From positions 24,158,501 to 24,222,500 of the forward strand of contig NC_091255.1 in the NCBI RefSeq assembly GCF_042477335.2: 64,000 nt of DNA, given 5' to 3'. The notes beneath the pieces were generated by a model that was not told the origin of the DNA, searched no databases, and saw nothing but the letters and a program-made list of their open reading frames with translations. Position numbers and translations under genes: made by a program. Below, piece by piece: positions 1 to 11,316 of the stretch; positions within the stretch are counted from its first letter, which is position 1, and the number at the start of each line of letters is the position of its first letter. The DNA comes from Ovis canadensis (taxonomy: Eukaryota > Chordata > Mammalia > Artiodactyla > Bovidae).

Positions 1-1343
1 TCAGCACCATCTACCTGCTTCATCACATCTGGATCTAAAGGATCCATCTGTTGAAGGTGGAAGGAGGCAGAAGAGATTGGTGACAGACTCCTTTAAACTA
101 ACACAGGCTGGTTAAACGCGTCGCATCCTACTGAATCACCTCGTGTTGGGGGTGGTGGGAGAAATCTGTGGTTGAGATCGGTTCCAGCTGGAAACAGTGA
201 GGGCAGGATGGATCCCAGATCAGCAGAGGGAACAGTGTCTATTCTCCACACCTGCCCCTTCTCCACAATCAATTCTTGGCCATTTTAGATAAATCTGGGT
301 TTTCTTTGACTCTGCGGCTGGGGAGTTGAGGCTGAGTGGGGCCCTTTGGTGAAAGAGATGCCCTCTACTTACCATAACAGGATTCTCTTTTTAACCAGCT
401 GTTTGAGGACTGAGGCCCAAGTCAGTTGGCTCTTTTGGTAGGGTGAAGATCTTATTTTCAGAACGTTATGACAGTGAATAATGAGGGCTAGATCATGCTT
501 ACGTGCTTAATTGGGAACCGTTTTCCTTTAATATCTTTCATCATACTATAATTTTTTTCCTGTTGACATAGGTCAGAGAAATTTGTTTATAGTGCAACCA
601 ACTGTGTTCTTCTCATTAGCATGAAGAATAAGTCCATGTTTTATTTAGTTTTCATAATTTATTTTCAAAAGTATCGACACTACTCAGAACAGTGTGACAA
701 GTGTGGTAGGGAGTTATAAATCATTTAGTCAAGACTTTCCTTTGTAATACAATTCTATATAGTTGTGCAGACATGCTAGTGATCTTTGATTTTTCATTCT
801 GCTCTTTTCTTTAAATGCTCCTATTGACTTTATTCCAGGAAAGGCACATTAAACTCCTCGGGTCTATTAAATTATTTTTTTTTCTGATAAATATTTTAGG
901 TGCTAACTTTGAGAATGGTATAAGCAGTAACATTTTCGCTAAGACATCTAGGAAAATTTTACAAGCTTATTACAATATTCCAAGAGTGTTTTATAATGAA
1001 AGCTTTTTAAAAAGCTTTTGATTAGTCCATGACATGTTTTATTTATTTATGCAAGTTAGTACCACAACCAATGAAATTTATTGTTAAAGTGTAAAGCGTA
1101 TAGCTTATTTTTTTTACCAAGATTTTGACAATTGTATTTTTGCTTTCATGAGATTGAATAGAGAGCCAAGGTCAATGAAAACATAGTTTAGTCAGAAAAT
1201 AATGTATTATATTGTTAGCACTAGGCTTTGGTGATGTGGAAGACATAAAAGACAGTGTTTGAGGCTAATAAACCAAAAAGGAAGACAGTCTCCAAAAATG
1301 GAAATATTTTCTTTTTTTTTTTCTTTTATATAGTAGTAGTATT
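1..1343. other. Unassigned AT-rich intergenic DNA
   Basis: No gene, intact repeat or regulatory array is recognisable. Short open frames (for example 815-1021) have no recognisable motif. A T-rich tract at 1311-1325 lies just before the first SINE. Confidence 0.5.
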
Positions 1344-1540
1344 TGGGGGCTCCCCTTGTGGCTCAGTTGGTTAAAGAATACACCTGCAGTGTTGGAGACC
1401 TGGGTTCGATCCCTGGGTTGGGAAGTTCCCCTGGGGAAGGGAAAGTCTACCCACTCCAGTGTTCTGAACTAGAGAATTCTATGGGCCATGGGGTCGAAAA
1501 GAGTCAGACAGAACTGAACGACTTTCACTTACTTACTTAG
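1344..1540 (+). mobile_element. Bov-tA SINE
   Basis: A tRNA-derived head (GGCTCAGTTGGTTAAAGAAT, GGTTCGATCCC box B) is followed by the ruminant Bov-A body ending in GAACGACTTTCACTT. It is a ruminant SINE, not a working tRNA gene. Confidence 0.9.
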
Positions 1541-1561
1541 TAGTAGTTAGACTACTAAGTC

Positions 1562-1836
1562 GGAGAACGCAATGGCACCCCACTCCAGTACTCTTGCCTG
1601 GAAAATCCCATGGACGGAGGAGCCTGGTAGGCTGCAGTCATGGGGTCGTAAAGAGTCGGACATGACTGAGCGACTTCACTTTCACTTTTCACTTTAATGC
1701 ATTGGAGAAGGAAATGGCAACCCGCTCCAGTGTTCTTGCCTGGAGAATCCCAGGAACGGCGGAGCCTGGTGGGCTGCCTTCTATTGGGGTTGCACAGAGT
1801 TGGACACGACTGAAGCAACTTAGCAGCAGCAGCAGG
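1562..1836 (+). mobile_element. BOV-A2 SINE
   Basis: Two Bov-A monomers in tandem (CCACTCCAGTACTCTTGCC, then CGCTCCAGTGTTCTTGCC), joined by CTTTCACTTTTCACTTT and ending in an AGCAGC repeat. It is adjacent to the Bov-tA copy on its left. Confidence 0.9.
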
Positions 1837-1893
1837 AGCCTGATGAGTCACTTAGAACAGCAAAGATCGTGGGAAGAAAATGCATCCTTCTGA

Positions 1894-2613
1894 TTTGTTT
1901 GGGTAATACCTTTAAGTCAAAGACTTTGGAATGAGGAAACCATAACCCTGGGATTTTGGAAAATCATGTTCCAAACCAGGGCAGAGGAGACCCAAAGAGG
2001 GCAGTGGGAGATTCCAGGGAATAAACCAATGGATGGCCATCCAATATGAGGCCAAAATATGGCAGGAGGGCTGAGAGGGGCAGGGCAGCCTTCAAGGCCT
2101 ATAACTTGTGCAGTCTCTGCTGCTGCATACTTGAAATGTTTAGTTTTTAAACAAGGGATTCCCTCATTTTATTTTGCACCAGAACCTGCAGATTATGTGA
2201 ACATCCTGGTCAGGGATGCAGGCTTGGTGGAACACGTGGACTGCAGACTTTTTCTAGGGCTAGCAGGCAAGCCCTGACTTCAGATGCTCCCCATGTGAAC
2301 TTGGCTCTTGAAACTCACCCACCCCTGAGAAAGTTGAGCCAGCCAGAGAGAGGACCTGGCCAATTTGCAATCAGAGCATTGCAAAGGGCAGCTGTAACAT
2401 GTATTAGACAAACCAAGCAGGGAGGGAGGAAACACAGAATCCTCTCAGAAACCATGGACAATGAATGGGGCTCTGTGCTGCAAGCTTTCTCAAGCATTTC
2501 CATATTAAAAAGATCCTAGCACAGAGGCATTGGGAACCCAGTTTTAAGGATAATAACCCAGAGGTTCAGGAAGATGATCAGAACCAACTGTTCCAGTGTT
2601 AACACAAGTTCAT
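1894..2613. other. Unassigned intergenic DNA
   Basis: No recognisable gene or repeat family. Short open frames on both strands carry no motif I can name. Confidence 0.4.
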
Positions 2614-2909
2614 GTGACCGACGCGTTGCTGCTGCTAAGTCACTTCAGTCGTGTCTGACTCTGTGCGACCCCATAGACGGCAGCCCACCAGGCTCCCCAG
2701 TCCCTGGGATTCTCCAGGCAAGAACACTGGAGTGGGTTGCCATTTCCTTTTCCAATGCATGAGAGTGAAAAGTGAAAATGAAGTCACTGAGTCGTGTCCA
2801 ACTCTCAGTGACCCCATGGACTGCAGCGCACCCAGCTCTTCCATCCATGGGATTTTCCAGGCAAGAGTACTGGAGTGGGGTGCCATTGCCTGCTCCGTGA
2901 CCAACGCGT
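2614..2909 (-). mobile_element. BOV-A2 SINE with target-site duplication
   Basis: The element (2627-2896) is reversed, starting with TTGCTGCTGCTAAGTC on the + strand. It is bounded by GTGACCGACGCGT at 2614-2626 and GTGACCAACGCGT at 2897-2909, a 13-bp duplication with one mismatch. Confidence 0.92.
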
Positions 2910-3014
2910 AGTGAGGCCAAATAAACTGAAACTTTGGAGTTTTGAGTAGAAAAAGGTTTATTGCAAGGCGTTGCTAGGAGACAAGGTGGCTTGTACCCTC
3001 AAAAGCCAGGTAGG

Positions 3015-3152
3015 TGGTGGGAGGGAGGTTCAGAGGGAGGGGATGTATGTATACTTATGGCTGATTCATGTTGATGTATGGCAGAATCTAACAGTGTTGT
3101 TAAGCAATTATCCTTCAATTAAAAATAAATATATTAAAAAAAAAAAAAGCCT
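3015..3152 (+). mobile_element. L1 3' end fragment
   Basis: GGTTCAGAGGGAGGGGATGT and ATGGCTGATTCATGTTGATG are the terminal 3' UTR of ruminant L1, followed by AATTAAAAATAAAT and an A tail. It is heavily 5'-truncated. Confidence 0.85.
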
Positions 3153-3186
3153 GGAGCTCCCTGAAAGGTTTTGACAAAGCACTTTT

Positions 3187-3496
3187 AAAAGCAGGTGAGG
3201 ATACTTGTTTTAGAAAGTGTATTTTCTTCACTTAACAAAATGCCATCTACATTGCTTGTTAAATCGCTGAACTCTCCTTAAGCTGTGGTCTTTCTGATTG
3301 TTCCTTTTATTAGCTCAGCTTCTCAAGATACTCTGGAGTGTGAGGTAGAATTTCTGTGTCAGATTCAAAATGTTGTACACATTTTAAAGAAAAATCCCCT
3401 AATTTACTTCTTCCACATTCCACCTTTTAAATGAATAAAGTGATTATTACGCCTAAGTGTGAATAATGTTTAAAAAAAAATAAAAAGCAGGTGAGG
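3187..3496 (+). pseudogene. Retrocopied mRNA 3' end with target-site duplication
   Basis: A 282 bp segment (3201-3482) is flanked by the perfect direct repeat AAAAGCAGGTGAGG at 3187-3200 and 3483-3496. Near its 3' end it has AATAAA followed about 25 nt later by an A-rich tail. This is the structure of a 5'-truncated cDNA inserted by L1 machinery. The segment shows no long reading frame and looks like a 3' UTR; I do not recognise the parent gene. It is unlike the SINEs and LINEs of the window. Confidence 0.65.
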
Positions 3497-4616
3497 TGGG
3501 GGAGGGGCGCAGCTTACAGCTTGTGCACAGCTTGTGCACAGGTCTCGGATTGGCTGATGATGAGGAAACAGGGCGGAGTCACGGGGTTAACTTTGTCAGT
3601 CCTTAGGTTCCAGGAGGCCTGGGCCTCTGTGCTCCTGCTCAGCACGTAGTTAACATCTTTCATTAGGTGAAGGGGTCGGGGAGAGTTCACATCTGCAAAA
3701 CAACTCAGGAAATTCGCATCAAATACTATAATCAAAGTACATCAGAAAGGCGCTAAAGCAGGACAAGGGGGAAGGCCCCACAGGATCCTGCTCAGTTACA
3801 CTAGTAAGTGGTGGCCTGGATTAAAATGCAGGTGTCTGGACCCAAGTCCAGTGCTTTCCCCACTACGCTAGAGGACAGAGGGGAAGGCCAGGGAACCCAG
3901 ATGTTCAGACTCTTCAGGCCAGAACACCCCAGGCCCAGCTCCACCTCTGAGCTGAGTACAATGTCTGTGACCAGATCAGTTCACTCCAGACACCAGGAGG
4001 CCAGACCAGGCAACCGGGGTGTCTCTTTGGGTGGCCAGCTCTCAGCTGAGCCTGGGAGCCAGGCCTCAGGGGCGCTGATGGAAAAGCGTCCCTGCCTGGG
4101 CTCCCCTGGGCTTCCGGGGCTGTGGTCCCAAGACGCAGTGGGAAATGGGCAGTGGCCGAGGAGGGGCCCGGGCCGTCCACCCACTGCCCCGGGGGAGAGG
4201 GCTCCTCGGGGGACTTTCCTAGCAGCCTGTGGACAGGAGGCGTTGGTGGTTTGGGGGGACATATTTTGGGGTCAGACTGTTGCCACTTCCTGCCCCTGCA
4301 TCCTTGCTCTGTGGGGTGCAAAGGCTGGGGCTTTTTCCTACCAGTCCCTGCAGAGGGGGCACCATGCCCTGGCCTCCAGGTGTGCCACAGGAATCCTGCA
4401 GCACTTTCTGCTATTTTAGGGGCCCCCATCGGGCCCCGCTTCTCTCTCTGAGCACAGCCCAGCTCTTGTGGTCCTGAGCATGAAGCCGGAAATCACAGAG
4501 GAAGAACCCCGTCTGGGAGTAAAGGTGGGGCTCTCTTCAGGGGTCCCGGTGTGGCAGCTCCCTTGTCCTCTGCTTCTGGCTCCTCATCTGTGATGTGAGA
4601 TGAGATGTGTGTGCAT
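3497..4616. other. GC-rich unassigned intergenic DNA
   Basis: About 3800-4480 is much richer in G and C than its surroundings, with a cluster of CpGs near 4130-4240. Long overlapping open frames on both strands (for example 3808-4419 and 4429-3914) follow from few AT-rich stop codons. They show low-complexity P/G/S-rich composition and no domain. Confidence 0.4.
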
Positions 4617-4818
4617 GTGTGTGTGCTAGTAGCTCAGCCGTGTCCAACTCTTTGCTACCCCAGGGACATGGCTCCTCTGTCCTTGGAATTCTCCAGGCAA
4701 GAATACTGGAGTGGGTTGCTATGTTCTCCCCCAGGGGATCTTCCCAACCCAGATATTGAACCCAAGCCTCCCGCATTGTAGGCAGATTCTTTTACCATCT
4801 GAGTTACCAAGGAACCCA
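4617..4818 (-). mobile_element. Bov-tA SINE
   Basis: Reversed Bov-tA: AGCCGTGTCCAACTCTTTGC through TTTTACCATCTGAGTTACCA. A short TG-rich tract (4609-4625) abuts its 3' end. Confidence 0.88.
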
Positions 4819-5062
4819 GTGAGATGCGATGGTTCACCCCACTTGTCCTGATAGTCCTCTGAGGGCCGGGCTGATTCGGCTCACACTTGCCCCTGAATAC
4901 TCACAGGGACTTTACAAAGTGTGTATTTTGGGTTCAGGGCATGACAGCTCAACAACCACAAAACTGAGGTGACGAAACATTCAAAAGCCAAGTCCAGGTC
5001 TTGCCTACCACACCTCTGAGCTTCTGGTTTTGTGTGAGCTTTCTAAATTTTAGATGGGCTTG

Positions 5063-5270
5063 GCTCCTAGGGTGAGTGGTGGGTGCTTGAATCCACGGAC
5101 TGTAGCCCACCAGGCTCCTCTGTTCATGGGATTCTTCTGGCAAGAATACTGGAGCTGGGTACCATTTCCTCCTCCAGGGGATCTTTCCAACCCAGGAATC
5201 AAACCTGGTCTCCTGCATTGGCAGGTGAATTCTTTACCACTGAGCCACAGGGGAAGTAGCTCCTAGGGTG
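5063..5270 (-). mobile_element. Bov-tA SINE with target-site duplication
   Basis: Reversed and partly truncated SINE (about 5085-5256). GCTCCTAGGGTG is repeated directly at 5063-5074 and 5259-5270. Confidence 0.85.
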
Positions 5271-5708
5271 GGTGGGATCCAAATCCTTAGAGGCTGCGAT
5301 GAGCCCTGCTAAGCTCTGTTTCCCTTGATCGTCATCAGAAAGGGCAGGGGGACAGCCCCAGCAGTTCCCTCAGCAGTTATGGCCTGTTAAGGCCTGACCA
5401 AAAGGCAACCGTTCCATGTCGGATGGAAGAGGGGGCTGTTTAGGATGTAGCTTGTGGTTGGGGCTCTGTTTGCACTTGGAGACCCAGAACATCATTTAAT
5501 GCCAAACCAGAGAGGGTCTCAGTAGCCATCCAGTGAGGCTAGCAGTAGGGCTGGATTATCTAGAGAGCCCTCTCTTGATACTCCAATGACCTTGAACTCA
5601 GAATACAACAGTCCATAGTGAGGTTCAAGCAAGTGTCTTTTGATAAAAGCTTCCTGAGTCATCCTAATACTAATCGTATTTCCAGGGAAAGAGTCACTGA
5701 TTTAGGCC
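5271..5708. other. Unassigned intergenic DNA
   Basis: Nothing recognisable beyond ordinary intergenic sequence. Confidence 0.4.
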
Positions 5709-5912
5709 AGCCTCCCCAAGTGGCCCAGTGGTAAAGAATCCACCTGCTAAGCAGAAGACATGGTTCAATCTCTGAGTTGGGAAGATCCCCTGGAGAAAGG
5801 AATGGCAACCCACTCCAGTATTCTTGCCTGGGAAATCCCATGGACAGAGGAGCCTGGTGGCTATATTCCAGTGAGTTGCAGAGAGCTGGACACGACTTAG
5901 TGACTAAACAAC
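5709..5912 (+). mobile_element. Bov-tA SINE
   Basis: The tRNA-like head (CAGTGGTAAAGAATCCACC, GGTTCAATC) and body through GAGCTGGACACGACTTAGTG are clear. Confidence 0.9.
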
Positions 5913-6219
5913 AACCCCACATTTAACTTATATTTTAGCAGTGTTTTCCCCTTTAATATAGTGAATAGGTTACTTCTCCAATGGAAAAAAAAAGTTATAA
6001 AATTGGTTTGATCAAACATTATCTTATAAATTTTCTTACTAAGAATACAATTAATCCACAATTATAAATAACTTATTTCAATTCACCATTATATCAAAAT
6101 TAAAAAGACAAGACCAGTAGTTTTGAAAGAAGATAAAAATTAAGTAGAAACAGCATAGGAATGGAAAGAAAAAGCTCACCAAAGATCAGTAAAAATGACT
6201 GTTACCAATGTCCATCAAG

Positions 6220-6430
6220 AGAGCCAGCTTAGTGTGTTAAGAGTGTGGGCTCTGGTACCACACTCTTAACAATGTATATATACATTGTTGTGTATATATA
6301 ACATAGAATGTATAACAACACCACATTTTAGGTGGGAGAACTAAGGCCCAGAGCGGGGAAGTGATCTGCCCCAAATTTCACAGAAAATCGACAGCAGAGC
6401 CCAGAAACCCTGTCTCCCGGTTCTTCACCC
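6220..6430. repeat. MIR remnants split by an AT-rich tract
   Basis: 6228-6258 resembles the MIR 5' core (GTTAAGAGTGTGGGCTCTGG). 6330-6420 resembles the reverse MIR middle (AACTAAGGCCCAGAGCGGGG, ATTTCACAG). Between them is a TA-rich, partly palindromic tract. Confidence 0.5.
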
Positions 6431-6489
6431 TTTTTCTGCAGAAGAACCACACCTCCTTACCTGTCACAATTCCTGGATTCTTTCTCTTC

Positions 6490-7035
6490 TTTTAGATTTT
6501 TAAAAATAAAGTTATTTTTAATTAGAGGATAACTGCTGTACAGTATTGTCTCCGTTTCTGCTCTGCATCAGCACGAATCAGCGACAGGCACATACATGGG
6601 TCCCTTCCCTCTGGCACATCCCTCTCAGCTCCCATCTCATCCCACCCCTTTGGTGGTAGTTCAGTCACTAAATCGTGTCCAACTCTTGCGACACCATGGA
6701 CTGTAGCCTGCCAGATTCCTCTGTCCATGGGATTCTCCAGGCAAGAATACTGGAGTGGGTTGCCATTTCCTTCTCCGGGGGATCTTCCTGACCCAGGGAT
6801 CGAACCCAGGTCTCCTGCATTGCAGGCGGATTCTTTACCAACTGGGCTACGAGGGAAGCCCCTCCCACCACTTTCAGTTGTCACTTAGCACTGGGTTTGA
6901 GCTCCCTGATAAATACAGCAGATTCCCATGGCTATCTATACATAGGTAGTGTATATGTTTCAATGTTACTCTTTCAATTCGTTCCCTCCCTTCTCCTGGG
7001 CTCTTTCAAACCCCCTGGTCCTACCATTTTCTTCT
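6490..7035 (-). mobile_element. L1 3' end fragment split by a Bov-tA SINE
   Basis: Reverse L1 3' UTR (AATTAGAGGATAACTGCTGT and on) stops at about 6650 and resumes at about 6862 (TTTGAGCTCCCTGATAAATA). A reversed Bov-tA at 6650-6860 lies between, so the SINE inserted later. Confidence 0.85.
6650..6860 (-). mobile_element. Bov-tA SINE inside an L1 fragment
   Basis: A complete reversed copy from AGTTCAGTCACTAAATCGTG to the tRNA-like head GGCTACGAGGGAAGCCCC. Confidence 0.9.
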
Positions 7036-8404
7036 ATTCATTGGGTCCTGCAGGCTCCAGCACAGGCCCTCAGTGCAAACCACAAACCTGGCCACATCCC
7101 AGGCCTGAGCAAAAGATGACTTAAGGCCCTTTCTCCACTGACAAACAACAGGCCCAGGTCCTAAGGCTCGAGCCCAGGAAACAGGATCTTGTGAATATGG
7201 CCCAGGTCCTCTGGGCTCCATTTCCAGCCTCTCCCTGCAGGCCCACTTCCTTCCCCCGTGCCAGATGCATCCACTCCACGTCATCTGTCAGCAAGCCATC
7301 CAACAATTGTTCAATTTTCCTTAAGGGATACGTCACGTTTAATCCTCAAACAAGACTGTGAGCAAATGGCATTATTTCGAGATGAGGCTGAGAGGTTAAG
7401 AAAGGAAAAGAAGTCACATAGGTGGTGTACAGAGGAACTGGGGCCGGCGCCAGGCAGAGTCCACCCTCATAACCACACACAGCATGCTATCCAGCCCCCA
7501 CCCCCCACCCCCACTCCGGTAAATTCCACCTTCATCCTTCCAGACCCAGTCAAGACGCCACATTGCACCCCAGTGAGAGCCTCCTTCCCCCACCCTGGAC
7601 ACATGCAGAGCCTGGTCTGCATATTACAGCAGCCCTGACCGCCGGTACCCACTTGTTGGTTGGCACGTCTGTTTCCCTTTCGAGACCCTGGCTATGTGGT
7701 CAGCTCTCCTCTCTCGCCTGGCTGCCTGAGTGCCAAGCAGGCCCTCAGAAGATGTTTGCTGAGTGACTGAGTGAGTGAGCAGATGAATGAATCAGCGCAT
7801 CAGAAACTGGGATCTGTCACCAGCTTCCCACGTGAGGAATGGTGCCCATCAACACAGTCGGGAAGTGGTCCGATCACATGTGCTAGAGGGTCCAGGGGAG
7901 TACAAACCAGCAAAGGGTTTGGGCCAGAGCTGCTCACCCTAATATTGTCACTTGCTGCCCGTAGGACTCCTTTCACCTCCGGTGCATCTGCTACTCGTCT
8001 GCGGCAGAGGGATGACAAGAGTCACTGTGCACCCACCCTGGATGGGGTGCTGGGGCCTGAAATGGGCACCATGACAGAGGCACTCCTGCCCCTCAGGAGC
8101 TTCCAGACAAAAGAGGGGTGTGGGCCACGAGGCAATTCCTCGGGTGCAAGGTGGCTGCTGTGGGGAGTGAGCCTGCTTCATGCTGGAGCTCGGTGGTGGG
8201 GTGGGGTCAGGGGCAGCCTGCATGGGGTCTGCCAGATGAAACCGGAACAAGCATCTCAGGCAGAAGGGCAGTGAGTTCCCAGCGTACGTGGGGCTAGAGC
8301 TCTGGGGACCACATCGTCCAGGACGGGGTAAGCTGAGCCAAGACATTTGGACCTCACCTCTGAACAGTGGGCTCAGTGGCTTTCACTCAGGAGCTCCACG
8401 GCTG
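7036..8404. repeat. Intergenic DNA with old MIR and L2 remnants
   Basis: 7310-7430 resembles reverse MIR. 7645-7797 resembles the L2 3' end, ending in a TTTGCTGAGTGACTGAGTGA-type tail. The rest (for example 7800-8340) is GC-rich unassigned DNA with meaningless overlapping frames. Confidence 0.4.
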
Positions 8405-8880
8405 TGGACACAAACTGAAAAACTGGTACATGGATGGACCTGGAGATTGTCATCCTGAGTGAAGTAAGTCAGACAGAGAAAGAAAAATATTATATGGCAT
8501 CCCTTATGTGAGGAATCTAGAAAGAAATGATACGAACGAATTTTTCTACAAAACAGAAACAGACTCATAGGTACAAAGAACAAACTTATGGCTGCCAGTA
8601 GGAAAGGATGGGGAGAAGAGATACTAGGCAATTAGCGATGGAATGTACACACAGCTACATTTTAAATGGATAGCCATCAAGGATCTACTGCCTAGCACAG
8701 GGAACTCTGCTCAATGTTACCTGGCAACCAGAATGGAGGGGAGGCTGGGGGAGAATGGATATGTGTATATGTATAGTTGCTGTCCAAAGGGACAGGTCCT
8801 TTTGCTGTCCACCTGGAACTATCACAGCATTGTTAACTGGCTACTCCAATATAGAATAAAAAGTTAAAAAAAAAAAAACA
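8405..8880 (+). mobile_element. L1 3' end fragment
   Basis: GAGTGAAGTAAGTCAGACAG, ATGGCTGCCAGTAGGAAAGG and TTAACTGGCTACTCCAATAT are L1 3' UTR landmarks, followed by a poly-A tail at 8866-8878. Confidence 0.88.
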
Positions 8881-9527
8881 AACACAAAATCTAGTGATCA
8901 TCTCTGCTGTGACATTCTTTGGGCATCCCTGGGTTGCGGCTACTACATGAGATGCTTGATGCCTCGTTTGTTTTGTCACTGAGAGCTGGGTAACACAGGC
9001 CTCCTTAAAAGCACAAAGGGGCTGAATATTAGAGAGACGATGGGGGACAAGGGAACCCAGGTAAGAGATGCTGGACAGCACAAGAAAGCGTTTTCAGTTC
9101 AAGGGCTTTAAGTGCTGGGGGCACTGTGGCTGGGCTTGTGCTTACAGGAAGTAGCCAGGTGCAGACGTGGGGACACTGCTCCTGGAGGGGACACTGAGTG
9201 CCTGGGCACCTGGTAACCCAGGATTAGAAAGAAACCAGGATGCGGGTCCTGGATAGGGAAGTGGTGTCACTGCCTGGGTCCTATAATGAAGCCCCAGATG
9301 GTCCAGGATTGAGGGACAAGGAGGGAGGGGGTGTGGTTTTATTGAGCCTCTACAGTGTGTCAGACCCCGGGGTAAGCACTTCCTGGTACTTGCAGCTCAC
9401 AGGACAGGAGGTCTATTCGCAAGCGCTGACCACGAAGTGAGCTATAAGCCCTGCGGGGCAGGCCTGGTATCCATCTTATGTCTGCTGTGTCCCCAGGACC
9501 TGACATATTTTAGGTATTCCACAGTGA
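8881..9527. other. Unassigned intergenic DNA with a probable L2 tail
   Basis: 9435-9525 resembles an L2 3' end (GCAGGCCTGGTATCCATC, GTGTCCCCAGGACCTGACAT). The remainder is unrecognised. Confidence 0.4.
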
Positions 9528-9830
9528 TTTTTTTTTAATTTTAAACTTTTAATTTTGTATTGGAATATAGCCACTTAACAATGTTGTGATAGTTTCAGGT
9601 GGACAGCAAAGGGGCTTGTCCCTACACGTACATGTATCCATTCTCCCCCAAACTCCCCTCCCATCCAGGCTGCCACATAACATTGAGCAGAATTTCACAT
9701 GCTCTACAGTAGGTCCTTGTTGATCATCCATTTCAAATAGATCAATGTGTACAGGACCACCCCAAACTCCGTAACTATCCCTTCTCCCCACCCTTCACCC
9801 CAGGCAAGCATAAGTTCATTCTCTAAGCCT
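9528..9830 (-). mobile_element. L1 3' end fragment
   Basis: A T-rich start, then TATTGGAATATAGCCACTTA and GTAGGTCCTTGTTGATCATC: reverse L1 3' UTR. The far end stops at ATTCTCTAAGC, so the copy is 5'-truncated. Confidence 0.87.
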
Positions 9831-11039
9831 CGGCAGTGATTCTGGATGATCCAACTTTCTTTTCCTCTCTCCTCCTTCCTGCCCTTCTTAGTTTTCTCTC
9901 TCCCTTCCTTTCTTCCTCCTGTGTTCCAAGATAAGGTGAGCCATCTCATTGAATCCTTTAAACAGCCCGAAGTTACGTTATGGTTGGGGAGTTTATTTTG
10001 AAAACAATGGAGAGTTTTACCAGACCCATTAGGCAGTGGATTTGAAGGAAGGAATTAAGGCTCAGAAGCGTTAAATTACTTACCCTAAGTCACACAGCTA
10101 AAAAGGAATGGGGCTGAAATATGACCCAGTTGCTTCTGAGGCCAAATACACCTCCTCCCTAAGTGAGAGAACTCAGAAAATTTGGCCCCAGAGATGGACG
10201 ATGGGAGGCCAGGATTCCCGCAGCTGTGTGGTGTCAGGCAAACGACACCTCTCACCATTGGTTTCTGTCTGGGTCTGAAGAATCAGGCTGAAATGTAACT
10301 GGAGGGGTGGCACGCAGGGCCAGGCTCCAGTGCCCCCAGGCCAGCAGGGTTTAGGCAAGGACCTGGGGAGGAGAGAGGAGGTGATCTTAAGATGAACTCA
10401 TACCGTTTGAGCTCTGTCTGACCTCTACCCATCCTCAGTAAATTGGTCCCCAAAGATGACTTCACCAAAGATGACTAATAAGAAAACCTTTCTATAGGCA
10501 CACATTAGTTTTAAACTTCTAACTAAGAAAAGTTAAAACTTCTAACACGAGAAACTGATTCAGTGTTGAGGCTGCAGACCATTTCTTATCCCTCCATCAT
10601 CTATGCAGTTCTGACCCATCTCATTCAAAGCCGTGGATTTGTACCAAGCCTGGGCAAGAAGAGATGGCGTTGGGGCGGGGGAGGTATCGTGTGGGATGCT
10701 AGATTTCCGTGTGGTAGGCGCCTCCGGCCAATACCTCTTGCTGCTGCAGGAGCTGGGAAATGGGGAGGCGTGACTAAGACCTTCTGTCTTCTCTTTTCCT
10801 GTCCTGGGTTTGCGGTGGCCACAGTGAGGGGGAGGAGGGGAAGCGAACTGCTGGAGGGGCAGCCCCGTCCTTGTCTCGAGTGGGCTGGGCAGCAAACCCA
10901 GAAGGAGGGGAGAGTGAAAAATTTCCTGGCTGGCCACCTGGCTCCTCACTGTGTCCCAAGTGAGTCTAAAGGATCTGTGGTTACCTTTGGCCAACTGATG
11001 TCCCTTCATCTCCTTCCTTTTGGAGACCCACTAAAGTGA
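9831..11039. other. Unassigned intergenic DNA with a MIR remnant
   Basis: 10000-10145 resembles reverse MIR (TTAAGGCTCAGAAGCG, CACACAGCTAAAAAGG). 10560-11039 is GC-rich and open on both strands but codes for nothing I recognise. Confidence 0.4.
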
Positions 11040-11316
11040 CAGGCCGGAGCAGGCAATGGCCCCCCACTCCAGTACTCTCGCCTGGAAAGTCCCATGGGCG
11101 GAGGAGCCTGGTGGGCTGCAGTCCATGGGGTCGCGAAGAGTCGGACATGACTGAGCAACTTCACTTTGACTTTTCACTTTCATGCATTGGAGAAGGAAAC
11201 GGCAACCCACACCAGTGTTCTTGCCTGGTGAATCCCAGGGACAGGGAGCCTGGTGGGCTGCCGTCTATGGGGTCGCACAGAGTCGGACACGACTGAAGCG
11301 ACTTAGCAGCAGCTGC
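11040..11316 (+). mobile_element. BOV-A2 SINE
   Basis: Both Bov-A monomers and the linker TTTGACTTTTCACTTTCATG are present, ending in CGACTTAGCAGCAGC. Confidence 0.92.

Noticed and set aside
1344-1420. tRNA-like head that could be called a tRNA gene
   Set aside because: It is the head of a Bov-tA SINE; many near-identical copies occur and the cloverleaf is not maintained.
3808-4429. Overlapping open frames of 203 and 171 codons on both strands
   Set aside because: Open because of high GC; low-complexity composition, no domain, no splice or promoter context.
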